A DNA stretch of 64,000 bases from Bugula neritina (GCA_964035545.1 OZ037771.1:15481289-15545288); one strand, 5' to 3'. Shown: positions 24,701 to 36,096, counted from the first letter of the stretch. Made by a program: numbers and translations. The notes: a model not told the origin generated them from the letters alone.

Positions 24701-27700
24701 TTCTCTACTCTTATTATATAATATAATATAGTATAATATAGTATAGTATTACATTAGTATATATAGTATAGTATTACAGTAGTATATATATTATAGTATT
24801 ACTAAGTATATATAGTATAGTATTATAATATGCTATTGACAAGTACATGTGGGATGATGTAGGAGAAATCTAAAGCACAAAAGGTAGAAGAAATCCGAGA
24901 GAAGCTGTTGGCTGAAAAAGAGGCTGAGATTCAGCAGACGGTGGAGCAGACGATGTCGGGATTACCCGAGACGAGGTTTACTCAGTTAGAGAAGTTACAA
25001 CACACGGCCTCTGTCGGTGCAGATGTGAGTCTTCGTGCTTGTAATATGTATATATTCTGTATGATATACTATATTATATAGTATATACTATACTATATAT
25101 AATATATTATATTCTATATAGTATAATATATTCTGTGTATTATATACTGTATAGTATAATATATTCTGTGTATTATATACTATATAATGTACATTTTGTA
25201 TAATATATTATATTCTATACTACATAATATACATAATATATTGTTTTTCTAAGCGATTTGTTTTGTTAGTCTGAAAAGACAACTCCCAGTCAAGTAGAGG
25301 CTGGTGAGAAATCTGAAGAGATCAAGTCAGAGCTGACTGAAGAGGTACTTGTGGTATTATAATGATATTGTTATCTAGAGTATAGAGAAGGGTTGCAGTG
25401 AAAGGAGATATTTATAATATTCTTTTCGTAACTGATGGTTGTTTCAACATTAGCATTGATTCAACTTGATGTTTGAGATTATATACGTGTGCTTTTCTAG
25501 CTTGTCAATATAATACATTTATTACTGCTAGATAGTAGGTCATGTGACTACACATCTGCTAGAAAGTAGGTCATGTGACTACACGTCTGCTAGAAAGTAG
25601 GTCATGTGACTACACGTCTGCTGCAGGAAGTGAAGGCTAAACAGGAAGAGGAATTGGAGCAGATAAAGTCTGAGCTGCAGGAAATCACCAACAGAATTTC
25701 TAAACTCACGAAGAACATTGACAAGGCAACAGCAGCTAAAACACAGGTTGGACAATGCAAGTCAATGTAACGTGTAATATGATTGGACAGTATTGTCTGG
25801 CTGCATTTTTGTGACTTCATTTCCTCTGTAGTTAGTGCAAACAGATGTGTAGTGTAGTAAACAGGAAGTTATTAGACATGTACCGTATGACATGCCGAGG
25901 AGGTAGCTCTTTGTTTGGAGTTGTCCCCACTTGTAGGTGGAGGAAGATGTGACACAGAAGAAGGTGGAAGTGGAGGAACACAAGAAGCTCTATCAAGTCA
26001 AGAAGAAGACGTTGGATGTGCTGCCAGAGTCTGAACAGACTATCTCTAAACTTAAGGTAAACTTGATAAGAGCTTTCAGTGTGTTAATAGCTTCATGTCT
26101 AGTTGTTATATTACAAGTGTCTTGTAGCTAGTAGTTATATTACAAGTGTCTTGTAGCTAGTAGTTATATTACAAGTGTCTTGTAGCTAGTAGTTATATTA
26201 CAAGTGTCTTGTAGCAAGTAGTTATATTACAAGTGTCTTGTAGCTAGTAGTTATATTACAAGTGTCTTGTAGCTAGTAGTTATATTACAAGTGTCTTGTA
26301 GCTAGTAGTTATATTACAAGTGTCTTGTAGCTAGTAGTTATATTACAAGTGTCTTGTAGCTAGTAGTTATATTACAAGTGTCTTGTAGCTAGTAGTTATA
26401 TTACAAGTGTCTTGTAGCTAGTAGTTATATTACAAGTGTCTTGTAGCAAGTAGTCATATTACAAGTGTCTTGTAGCTAGTAGTTATATTACAAGTGTCTT
26501 GTAGCTAGTAGTTATATTACAAGTATCTTGTAGCTAGTAGTTATATTACAAGTGTCTTGTAGCTAGTAGTTATATTACAAGTGTCTTGTAGCAAGTAGTT
26601 ATATTACAAGTGTCTTGTAGCTAGTAGTTATATTACAAGTGTCTTGTAGCTAGTAGTTATATTACAAGTGTCTTGTAGCAAGTAGTCATATCTTGTAGCA
26701 AGTGATAGCAGGGGCTGATGCGAGGATGAAGTCACTTGAGACGCAGTGGTTGGACCACAAGATGCCCCTAGAGAAGCAGGTAGAAGACCTGAGAACTAAG
26801 GCTATGGCTAGACAGACCGACATTGAACAGAAGTTGACGGAGCTGCAGACGTTCAAACAGCAGATGAAGTCATTGTCGGAGGAGGCGAGACAGAAAGACG
26901 ATCAGATCAAAACTTTGGTGAATATCTTTCACTAGATATACATATACATAGAGTATATATATAGAGTGTCTATACTGTAATGTAGATATAGAGCAAGATT
27001 AGATATAGATTAGATATACTGTAGATATAGATTAGATATACTGTAGATGTAGACTAGATATACTGTAGATATAAATTAGATATACTGTAGATATAGATTA
27101 GATATACTTTAGATATAGATTAGATATACATGTTTGTAGACTGGAGAATACTCAAAGATGAGCAAAGATGTGTCCAGATCTTCTTACACGAAGAGAATCA
27201 TAGAAATTGTTGGGAATATCAAGAAGCAGAAACGTGATATAGACAAGGTGTGTTTACTACTTCCTGTGTGGTTACTACTTCCTGTGTGTTTACTACTTCC
27301 TGTGTGGTTACTACTTCCTGTGTGGTTACTACTTCCTAGAGTATACAGTCTGTGTGTTTACTACTTCCTAGAGTATATAGTCTGTGTGTTTACTACTTCC
27401 TAGAGTATATAGTCTGTGTGTTTACTACTTCCTGTGTGGTTACTACTTCCTGTGTGGTTACTACTTCCTAGAGTATACAGTCTGTGTGTTTACTACTTCC
27501 TAGAGTATATAGTCTGTGTGTTTACTACTTCCTAGAGTATATAGTCTGTGTGTTTACTACTTCCTGTGTGGTTACTACTTCCTGTGTGTTTACTACTTCC
27601 TGTGTGGTTACTACTTCCTGTGTGGTTACTACTTCCTAGAGTATACAGTCTGTGTGTGTACTACTTCCTAGAGTATATAGTCTGTGTGTTTACTACTTCC

Positions 27701-28714
27701 TGTGTGGTTACTACTTCCTGTGTGGTTACTACTTCCTAGAGTATACAGTCTGTGTGTTTACTACTTCCTAGAGTATATAGTCTGTGTGTTTACTACTTCC
27801 TGTGTGGTTACTACTTCCTGTGTGGTTACTACTTCCTAGAGTATACAGTCTGTGTGTTTACTACTATAGACAGGTATATAGACAGGCATATAACCAGGTA
27901 TATAGACAGGCATATAACCAGGTATATAGACAGGTATATAGACAGGTATATAGACAGGCATATAGACAGGTATATAGACAGGTATATAGCCAGGTATATA
28001 GACAGGCATATAGCCAGGTATATAGCCAGGTATATAGCCAGGTATATAGACAGGTATATAGACAGGCATATAGACAGGTATATAGACAGGTATATAGCCA
28101 GGTATATAGACAGGCATATAGACAGGCATATAGACAGGCATATAGACAGGTATATAGACAGGTATTTATGTTCACAGGTATATATGTTCACAGGTGCTGA
28201 ATGACACGAAGCTGGTACAGAAAGACCTGAACCTGCTGAGTGGAAAGTTAGACAGAACATTCACTGTGACAGATGAACTCATCTTCAAGGACGCCAAGAA
28301 GGACGAGAGTGTGAGGGCAGCGTACAAGTACCTGGCGTCCCTTCATGACAACTTTACTTCTGTGAGGGTCACCTTGGAGGACACCGGGGTCATACTCAGG
28401 GAGATCCGGCAACTGGAAGACCAGGTGAGTTATGTTACTAGTAATATTATAGTAACTAGTAATATAATAGTAACTAGTAATATTATAGTAACTAGTAATA
28501 TGATAGTAACTAGTAATATGATAGTAACTAGTAATATAATATTACTAGTTATATTATAGTTACTAGTAACTATTATATTACTAGTAATATAATAATCATG
28601 CAGATTGACCAGGAAAAGAGGAATGAAGTATCGTCCACGTTGGACAAGATTCTGGATGATTACAAACAGATGAGAAAGGAGAACCAGCAGCTTATGTTGA
28701 AGGTGAAGGACTGA
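21800..28714 (+). CDS. CCDC22: CCDC22, CCC/Commander complex subunit, 610 aa
   Basis: Thirteen exons join in frame: 21800-21849, 22794-22968, 23453-23594, 23716-23886, 24548-24696, 24863-25024, 25270-25344, 25627-25746, 25937-26056, 26699-26917, 27140-27247, 28194-28424, 28604-28714. CCDC22 pairs with CCDC93 and COMMD proteins in endosomal recycling. The N-terminus (1-122) is the family's calponin-homology-like domain: MDEVDKIIIHSLNSVG, ...SALAKLVTGVGYKGEVGYQTF, ...ADIRKILMFLVDKLPRD. A variable linker (about 123-230) is followed by coiled coils to the end. The most conserved blocks are KRIIEIVGNIKKQK (exon 11) and LSGKLDRTFTVTDELIFKDAKK, AAYKYLASLHDN and LEDTGVILREIRQLEDQ (exon 12). Length is close to human CCDC22 (627). 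Exon 1 encodes only 16 residues, but matches the family N-terminus. Six or more introns contain different tandem arrays. Confidence 0.96.
22978..23438. repeat. 13-bp minisatellite, CCDC22 intron 2
   Basis: About 35 copies of ATCTATACTATAC with TACAC and CTGTAC variants, filling intron 2 (22969-23452) from 10 bp after the donor. The exon 2 frame remains open through the array until just before the 3' splice site. Confidence 0.93.
23892..24518. repeat. 28-bp minisatellite, CCDC22 intron 4
   Basis: About 22 pyrimidine-rich units containing TCTACTCTTCTACTCTCTAT, starting six bases after the exon 4 donor. The host frame runs open through the whole intron (repeat LLFYSLFYTST) but shifts on entering exon 5 because the intron is 661 bp. 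Confidence 0.92.
24712..24830. repeat. AT-rich TATAGTATAGTATTA repeats, CCDC22 intron 5
   Basis: Imperfect copies of a TATAGTATAGTATTAC-type unit occupy most of the short intron 5. A similar AT tract (ATATTATATTCTATATAGTA) fills intron 6 at about 25045-25235. Confidence 0.7.
25531..25626. repeat. 31-bp triplicate at the CCDC22 intron 7 acceptor
   Basis: Three tandem units with AGTAGGTCATGTGACTACAC end in CTGCTGCAG at the exon 8 acceptor. The unit border CTGCTAG resembles the acceptor, but no exon bases are copied. Confidence 0.85.
26095..26698. repeat. 29-bp minisatellite carrying the exon 10 acceptor of CCDC22
   Basis: About 21 units containing ACAAGTGTCTTGTAGCTAGT fill intron 9. The real junction is TCTTGTAG followed by exon CAAGTGATAG. 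Several units read TCTTGTAGCAAGTAG, reproducing the acceptor plus the first five exon bases; the others have CTAGTAG. Each unit is thus a decoy 3' splice site. Confidence 0.92.
26990..27130. repeat. 22-bp repeat, CCDC22 intron 10
   Basis: About six copies with ATTAGATATACTGTAGATAT just upstream of the exon 11 acceptor (GTTTGTAG). Confidence 0.85.
27248..27866. repeat. Minisatellite starting at the exon 11 donor of CCDC22
   Basis: Units of GTGTGTTTACTACTTCCT alternate with GTGTGGTTACTACTTCCT and AGAGTATAYAGTCT blocks. The first copy begins exactly at the real donor (exon ...GACAAG, then GTGTGTTTAC), so the intronic side of the donor is repeated about 30 times. Confidence 0.9.
27868..28193. 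repeat. 12-bp array ending at the exon 12 acceptor of CCDC22
   Basis: About 24 copies of ACAGGTATATAG (ACAGGCATATAG and CCAGGTATATAG variants). Each copy contains CAGGTAT, which can be read as an acceptor and a donor in one. It ends with a 16-bp duplicate TATATATGTTCACAGG just before the true acceptor TTCACAG. Confidence 0.92.
28430..28600. repeat. 17-bp direct and inverted repeats, CCDC22 intron 12
   Basis: Copies of ATAGTAACTAGTAATAT are followed by inverted copies (ATATTACTAGTTACTAT), giving a strong potential hairpin in this 179-bp intron between the donor and the exon 13 acceptor. Confidence 0.85.
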
Positions 28715-29083
28715 GCAGACGATGTAGTCACTGTCCTTCTGTTCCTCTGCACAGAACATTAGTTTCTATCATAACTTCTCACAGAAGTGGCAAGACTTTG
28801 TAACATAACTTCATTCATGTTATTAACACGTTACTCTCTTATTTAATGTAATATTGAGCTGAGTTAACAATATAAATAACTTCACTAAATCACTCCTGCT
28901 AATATATATTCACACTTTTGGACTCATAGTTTTTATATTACCTTCTTTTTATAAATTGATTTAATACAAAAACATAAAATATACAATTTGTATTCTCAAA
29001 TTTTGTGTCCCCCCCTCCTTAGTGTACGTCTAGTCAGCTGAATAGAGCCCAGGCTAAGGCGAGACCCCGCCCACACTCCGCTA
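28715..29083. other. Convergent 3' ends of CCDC22 and the EGF-like gene
   Basis: 369 bp between two stop codons of opposite genes. No perfect AATAAA was seen on either strand, so 3' processing signals are variant or lie in overlapping 3' UTRs. Confidence 0.5.
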
Positions 29084-31770
29084 CTATTTCTTTGTTGACT
29101 TTCTTTTGCCTCCTGCAGTCTTTGTGCCATCTGATGTAGATTTCCTCTTTGGTTTTTCTGCAGTTTTCGCTAGTTTCTCTGTAGCAGACTCTGCGGGTGT
29201 TTTAGAAGTAGACTGTTCGGGGGATTTCATCTTGCTGCCACTTGTCCCAGCGTTCTCTGTTCTCTGTGAGGATGCTGACTTTTTAGGTTCTGCTGCCTTT
29301 ATCTCCTTTAGGTCAGCTTCTGCTTTTGCCTTTGTGAGAAAATACCATATCATTATATATCTAGAATATAGAACTTACCACACTGTTATATCTCTAGAAT
29401 ATAGAACTTACCACACTGTTATATCTCTAGAATATAGAACTTACCACACTGTTATATCTCTAGAATATAGAACTTACCACACTGTTATATCTCTAGAGTA
29501 TAGAACTTACCACACTGTTATATATTTAGAATATAGAACTTACCACACTGTTACATCTCTAGAATATAGAACTTACCACACTGTTATATATCTAGAATAT
29601 AGAACTTACCACACTGTTACATCTCTAGAATATAGAACTTACCACACTGTTATATCTCTAGAATATAGAACTTACCATACTGTTACATCTCTAGAATATA
29701 GAACTTACCACACTGTTACATCTCTAGAATATAGAACTTACCACACTGTTACATCTCTAGAATATAGAACTTGCCACACTGTTATATCTCTAGAATATAG
29801 AACTTACCACACTGTTATATCTCTAGAATATAGAACTTACCACACTGTTACATCTCTAGAATATAGAACTTACCACACTGTTATATCTCTAGAATATAGA
29901 ACTTACCACACTGTTATATCTCTAGAATATAGAACTTACCACACTGTTATATCTCTAGAATATAGAACTTACCACACTGTTATATATCTAGAATATAGAA
30001 CTTACCACACTGTTATATCTCTAGAATATAGAACTTACCACACTGTTATATATCTAGAATATAGAACTTACCACACTGTTATATATCTAGAATATAGAAC
30101 TTACCACACTGTTATATATCTAGAATATAGAACTTACCACACTGTTACATCTCTAGAATATAGAACTTACCATACTGTTACATCTCTAGAATATAGAACT
30201 TACCATCTTATCTTCAGGTTCTTCCCAGGCAAATCTCTCAACAGCACTATCTGAACTCTGTGACTGATACGGCACAGTAACCCCTGAAACACAAACATTT
30301 CATATCATTTGCATCATTACCCTAACATGTCAATCTCTAACAGGTACTCCCTTCTATGTCAATCTCTAACAGGTGCTCCCCTTTATGTCAACCTCTAGCA
30401 GGTACTCCCTTCTATGTCAACGTCTAACAGGTACTCCCTTCTATGTTAACCTCTAACAGGTACTCCCTTCTATGTTAACCTCTAACAGGTGCTCCCTTCT
30501 ATGTTAACCTCTAACAGGTACTCCCTTCTATGTTAACCTACACTGTACAGAGCTATGTGTATGTATGCAGGACAACCGCTGCCCTCCAACTAACCTTCGG
30601 CCTCAAGGGCAGCGTTGCTGTCAGTTCTGGTCCAAGTGTTGGTGATGTCAGCCACTATATCTATACTGGTCACATCAGCTGCCGGTTTAAACATGGAGAT
30701 ACCATCTGGCTTCTCGGAGGGGGCGCGCTCCAGGGGTGCCGACCCTTCACCATTCTTTTGGAATATGCCACACCGTAGCTATAAATACAACTAAATGTGT
30801 ATACGCTGTGTATGTATTACAGATGATGTACTGTGTATGTATTACAGATGATGTACTGTGTATGTACTTAGTGTCAGAATTTATGTAGTAAAATAATATC
30901 AAGAAAAAGGCACACTTGTGCTGCACGTACTTTAGCTATGATTACTGCTGCCACCATAGCCCCAACCATTAGAACTATGCAAGCTATGCCAACGTAGGCG
31001 ACGGTGGGGAGGCCTCCCTCATCTCCTCGGAGTTCCAGAGCTATATTTATTGGCTGAGTGCACTCTTCATTTGAACAGCCTACAACCAGTGGCAGATAAG
31101 GAGGTTATTTGGTCAATGAAATGCTCTGAAGGTAAATAGAATGCAGTCGCATTTGATCAAAGTGATTGTACTGCTATCACGTGTTGTTCTTACATTGAGT
31201 TCCGGCAATGCAGGCTTGTCCCACCTCACAGAACCCGCTACCGCAGTACTCCTGGGCACACAGAGGTCCCGTGAAGTGCTGGTAGCAGTCACAGGTGTCT
31301 CCTGCACATATGCCGTGAATACATGGACATTGAGCATTCACTGCGGACTTAGTGTCTAAAATATGTAACTCATAGTTACTACTCAACACTACAGCATGTG
31401 ACTCATAGTTACTACTTGGTACTACAGCATGTGACTCATAGTTACTACTCAGTACTACAACATATAGTTCATAGTTACTACTCAGTACTACAGTATGTGA
31501 CTCATAGTTACTACTCAGTACTACAACATATAGTTCATAGTTACTACTCAGTACTACAGTATGTGACTCATAGTTACTACTCAGTACTACAGTATGTGAC
31601 TCATAGTTACTACTCAGTACTACAACATGTGACTCATAGTTACTACTCAGTACTACAGCATATAGTTCATAGTCACTACTCAGTACTATAGCATGTGACT
31701 CATAGTCACTACTATACTTACAGAGGATGACAGAGAAGATGGTAATAAACTGAAGTATAGTCATATCCAT
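29084..31770 (-). CDS. Unnamed EGF-like single-pass membrane protein, 289 aa
   Basis: Six exons in transcript order join in frame: 31770-31722, 31355-31194, 31079-30931, 30778-30595, 30283-30204, 29329-29084. Layout: a hydrophobic N-terminus (MDMTILQFITIFSVIL), read as a signal peptide; an EGF-like module with CPCIHGICAGDTCDCYQHF and TGPLC (C-x-C-x4-C-x4-C-x-C-x8-C spacing); a second Cys-rich stretch (EYCGSGFCEVGQACIAG, then CCSNEECTQ); a transmembrane helix at about 96-119 (GIACIVLMVGAMVAAVIIAK); and a 170-residue cytoplasmic tail. The tail ends in a Lys/Ser/Thr-rich stretch (GGKRKSTKK). This is a type I receptor-like or adhesion-like protein. I recognise no orthologue and propose no ligand. 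The exon 6 acceptor (CTCACAAAG) is the weakest junction. Intron 1 could instead be coding: it is 366 bp, stop-free and in frame. Confidence 0.75.
29345..30203. repeat. 33-bp minisatellite carrying a donor of the EGF-like gene
   Basis: About 26 units fill intron 5. In gene sense each has GGTAAGTTCTATATTCTAGA. The real exon 5 junction reads AAGATG then GTAAGTTCTATATTCTAGAG, and units have TGTG or TATG in front of the same donor, so every unit is a near-perfect copy of the 5' splice site. Confidence 0.93.
30320..30540. repeat. 29-bp repeat, EGF-like gene intron 4
   Basis: About seven copies containing CTCTAACAGGTACTCCCTTC between exons 4 and 5, with small variants (GTGCTCC, TTTATG). Confidence 0.88.
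31368..31712. repeat. 33-bp array in intron 1, or coding repeats, of the EGF-like gene
   Basis: About ten units containing CTCATAGTTACTACTCAGTA. In gene sense they encode an 11-residue repeat (VVLSSNYESHA) in the same frame as exons 1 and 2. Flanked by a good donor (TGTAAGTATAG) and acceptor (TATTTTAG). The intron reading fits the other arrays of this window, but retention would insert 122 residues without a stop. Confidence 0.9.
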
Positions 31771-32047
31771 TTGCTGATTGGTTGCATGAAAATCTATTGT
31801 AACATTTCTTGTCCATTCTTATATCATATCCATGCGTCAAGCATTATTTTTACAAATTTTTTGTGTTGGAATTTTTGTAAATTACATTATATTATTATAT
31901 TAATATTAAATTGTTAGGCTGGCATACATAGAAAATATTTCATCAATGCAACAATACGGTGTCCATATACAGCCATAAAGCTTAAACGATTTTAATACAA
32001 CACTAGCATATAGTAAAGACTATAGTGTATATAAAAATTCTAAACTT

Positions 32048-32822
32048 AATATATACTGTATACTATCAACTACTGTATACTACCAACTGCTGTATACTAT
32101 CAACTATACTGTATACTACCTACTGCTGTATACTATCTACTACTGTACACTATCTACTACTGTATACTATCAACTACTGTGTACTATCTACTACTGTATA
32201 CTACCTACTACTGTATACTACCTACTACTGTATACTATCTACTACTGTATACTATCTACTACTGTGTACTATCTACTACTGTGTACTATCTACTACTGTA
32301 TACTATCTACTACTGTATACTATCTACTACTGTATACTACCAACTACTGTATACTATCTACTACTGTATACTATCAACTACTGTGTACTATCTACTACTG
32401 TATACTATCAACTACTGTATACTATCAACTATACTGTATATTATCTACTACTGTGTACTACCAACTACTGTATACTATCAACTACTGTATACTATCTACT
32501 ACTGTGTACTATCAACTGCTGTATACTATCAACTACTGTATACTATCAACTACTGTATACTATCTACTACTGTATACTATCAACTACTGTGTACTATCTA
32601 CTACTGTGTACTATCAACTGCTGTATACTATCTACTACTGTATACTATCTACTACTGTATACTCTACTACTACTGTATACTATCTACTACTGTGTACTAT
32701 CTACTACTGTATACTATCTACTACTGTATACTATCTACTACTGTATACTATCAACTACTGCATGTATACTATCAACTACTGTGTACTATCAACTACTGCA
32801 TGTATACTATCAACTATCAATG
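32048..32822. repeat. 17-bp minisatellite upstream of the EGF-like gene
   Basis: About 45 copies of CTACTACTGTATACTAT with CAACTACTG, GTGTAC and CTGCTG variants, containing the self-complementary GTATAC. All three plus frames are open for 190-260 codons (repeat artefact). It begins about 280 bp upstream of the EGF-like gene start. Confidence 0.92.
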
Positions 32823-33060
32823 TAGTCTGTAGTATCGGTGTAGTGTAACATAACATTTATTTGTAAATAATATCACAATATCAAAACTATATTTAAAAAG
32901 TAGCACCAAGCAAAGCTGCCTTATAACTCACTTTGCCAACATAGTATGTGACTATAAACAATTAAACCTTACTTCAACAATAAAAACTCACACCAAAACC
33001 CAGGTGTTTGGTTAAACCTCAAGTCATAGCAAGTTTATTGCAACTTTAGCGAATCACTAA

Positions 33061-33066
33061 TTTATT
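33061..33066 (-). terminator. Candidate polyadenylation signal of the C11orf65 homologue
   Basis: AATAAA on the minus strand 129 bp after the stop codon. A second lies at 33039-33034. Confidence 0.4.
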
Positions 33067-33194
33067 CACTTCAATTGGCTGTAATGTAGAACTAGGTTAG
33101 TTTTGAATTATTAAAGTGCAGGCATTGTTTACTGTATAGTAAACTAAGAGTATAGTACATTGTCAAGTCACTACAGTTTAAACTTGAGTCATTG

Positions 33195-36096
33195 TCAAGT
33201 TGCCATCACAGAGCCAGTTACTCTATCCAACTCATCAAAGCTAAGCTCCTGAGTCCATTGAAATAACTTGTCTGCTTCAGCATTGAGCTCTTCATCGTCA
33301 CTTGGTACTCCTATGAGCTCTTCATTCATTGTCTGCATCAATACAAGCAATATAAACAAACTAGTCAATAAGATCATTATATAATCAAACAGAATGTATT
33401 ACAAGTTTATGAACTATCAAGCTACCTTCAATAATATTATGTTCAGACAACTTCTATTTAATCATGTGCAAAATTAGTAAGAACATAAAGTCACTCACGG
33501 AAGAGCGGGAAAGGAGACCGTACATTTTCTTCATTTGTTTGACTCTTTGCTTTGCTTGCCTCGAGCCCCGACCCGTGTCCGCTGGTTTGATGTTAGAGGT
33601 CTTTGCAGTGTGGTGTGATGGAGGTGGTGAAGACATCCTTGATATTGTCTGCAAGTAGAATGTTTGCTTTAACTTAGTATACAGATATAAGAAAGGTAAT
33701 AAACATGTTTTCGGTGACTATAAAAAGACGTGCTAACTAAAAGCTGGTCTTACTTCTATATGTCTCAACTCCATATCTGCATTCACTGGTGACTTGGCCA
33801 ACACAGGCAGCTCCTTGCGCAACCTTTCAGTCATCTTTTTGTGGTAGAGAAAGTCCATGATGTCATAGAATATAGTCTGACGGGGTATCACTGCAGGTAA
33901 ATTACTTTCTTTATTAGACATAAGTAATATTTCTACCTGCAGCTAGCTATGCCGTAATGACTGCATCTATTATACTATTATGTTACGTATCTGACTTACC
34001 ATCTAGTGTAAGTTTCCTCCAGTAGTTGTCTTTCCCTCCCATGTAGCTAGGCAACTCATCAATGTGACTGAGATACTAAATATAAAGAACATTGATTAGT
34101 ATAACAGACTATTAACTTCTCATAGTCTTAGAGCAATAGTGTACTTAGACTGAGAACTTCGCATACCTGCATGTAGTCTTTTAGTGTAGTTACGTCCATT
34201 TCATCAGTCACCTTGTACCTCTCACGGCACATGGAATCCTGGACCATAATTTGAAGAAACTTCCTCTTTCCCATGAGATCACAGGCCTCTTCCGCCGCCT
34301 TGCTAGCCGGTTTTATTGCCTTCTTACCACTCATGTACTTCACCCTCGCCATCGTGGTGTCCGAATAAATCTTAAAGTACACCATAGGCGGGAATTCCGC
34401 TCCTCCAAATCTGTATAACAAACAATTATACACCTTGTCTAATGTCTACAGTATATACCTTGTCTAATGTCTACACTATATACCTTGTCTAATGTCTGCA
34501 CTATATACCTTGTCTAATGTCTACACTATATACCTTGTCTAATGTCTACACTATATACCTTGTCTAATGTCTACACTATATACCTTGTCTAATGTCTACA
34601 CTATATACCTTGTCTAATGTCTACAGTATATACCTTGTCTAATGTCTACACTATATACCCTGTCTAATGTCTACACTATATACCCTGTCTAATGTCTACA
34701 CTATATACCTTGTCTAATGTCTACACTGTATACCTTGTCTAATGTCTACACTATATACCCTGTCTAATGTCTACACTATATATACCTTGTCTAATGTCTA
34801 CAGTATATACCTTGTCTAATGTCTACACTGTATGCCTTGTCTAATGTCTACACTATATACCCTGTCTAATGTCTACACTATATACCTTGTCTAATGTCTA
34901 CACTATATACCTTGTCTAATGTCTACACTATATACCTTGTCTAATGTCTACACTATATACCTTGTCTAATGTCTACACTATATACATTGTCTAATGTCTA
35001 CACTATATACCTTGTCTAATGTCTACACTGTATACCTTGTCTAATGTCTACACTATATACCCTGTCTAATGTCTACACTATATACCTTGTCTAATGTCTA
35101 CACTATATACCTTGTCTAATGTCTACACTATATACCCTGTCTAATGTCTACACTATATACCTTGTCTAATGTCTACAGTATATACCTTGTCTAATGTCTA
35201 CACTATATACCCTGTCTAATGTCTACACTATATACCCTGTCTAATGTCTACACTATATACCTTGTCTAATGTCTACACTGTATACCTTGTCTAATGTCTA
35301 CACTATATACCCTGTCTAATGTCTACACTATATATACCTTGTCTAATGTCTACAGTATATACCTTGTCTAATGTCTACACTGTATGCCTTGTCTAATGTC
35401 TACACTATATACCCTGTCTAATGTCTACACTATATACCTTGTCTAATGTCTACACTATATACCTTGTCTAATGTCTACACTATATACCTTGTCTAATGTC
35501 TACACTATATACCTTGTCTAATGTCTACACTATATACATTGTCTAATGTCTACACTATATACCTTGTCTAATGTCTACACTGTATACCTTGTCTAATGTC
35601 TACACTATATACCCTGTCTAATGTCTACACTATATACCTTGTCTAATGTCTACACTATATACCTTGTCTAATGTCTACACTATATACCCTGTCTAATGTT
35701 CTATTCATGGAGATCTCACCTAAAGCGAACTTTCACAGGAAGTCCTTTGTCTTTCAGAAGATTTGCCTCTTTGGGAGAAATTTTTCTCAATATTTCATAA
35801 CTGAGCGAGTGTTCTGCGGCACAAGTGGCATGTTTCAATAAGTTGTACATCTTCTTGTCCCTGTAAGCAAGCCAAGCTCGCTCTATTACTCTCGCAGCTA
35901 CCACTCTTTTCACTTCTTGAGGATTTAAAGTGAGAGAGTCTTGTCTGGTGTTTGTGTCATCTCGAAATGTCACTGACTGTCTACTCGATTCTAATGTCTG
36001 TGCAACTGGTTTTAGTATTCCACTATCAACTATTGGCTTAAGCTGCTCACCCTTCTTCTTCACTTCTACACCAATGGTAACAGGCTGGTACTCCAT
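33195..36096 (-). CDS. C11orf65/MFI homologue with IQ motif, 373 aa
   Basis: Six exons in transcript order join in frame: 36096-35720, 34410-34167, 34075-34000, 33890-33754, 33648-33499, 33332-33195. The best match I recognise is vertebrate C11orf65 (MFI, reported to interact with a mitochondrial fission factor). Support: an IQ-type calmodulin-binding helix at 67-84 (AARVIERAWLAYRDKKMY); the block ILRKISPKEANLLKDKGLPV followed by KVRFRFGGAEFPPMVYFKIY across the exon 1/2 junction; and the Trp in GGKDNYWRKLTLD (exon 3). Exons 5-6 are a basic Ser/Pro linker then an acidic tail (VPSDDEELNAEADKLFQW). It is about 60 residues longer than the human protein, mostly at the N- and C-termini. It lies head-to-head with IFT80, which suggests shared expression in ciliated or flagellated cells. 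Gene identity is from remembered family sequence and was not searched. Confidence 0.85.
34430..35702. repeat. 25-bp minisatellite, C11orf65 intron 1, with 552-bp duplication
   Basis: About 50 copies of a 25-bp unit containing CTTGTCTAATGTCTACACTA. Marker variants (TATATATACC near 34775, TATGCC at 34831) recur in the same order 552 bp downstream (TATGCC at 35383), showing a segmental duplication of about 22 units. In gene sense each unit has AAGGTATAT, a donor-like string. Confidence 0.94.

Larger units (their letters stand above)
31771..33194. other. Region between the EGF-like gene and C11orf65
   Basis: About half is the 32.05-32.82 kb array. The remainder (31771-32040, 32830-33194) is AT-rich, and holds the EGF-like gene's upstream region and the C11orf65 3' flank. 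Confidence 0.5.

Noticed and set aside
29106-30254. 382-codon plus-strand frame (EYRTYHTVISL repeats)
   Set aside because: Antisense to exon 6 and intron 5 of the EGF-like gene; the repeat part is the 33-bp array.
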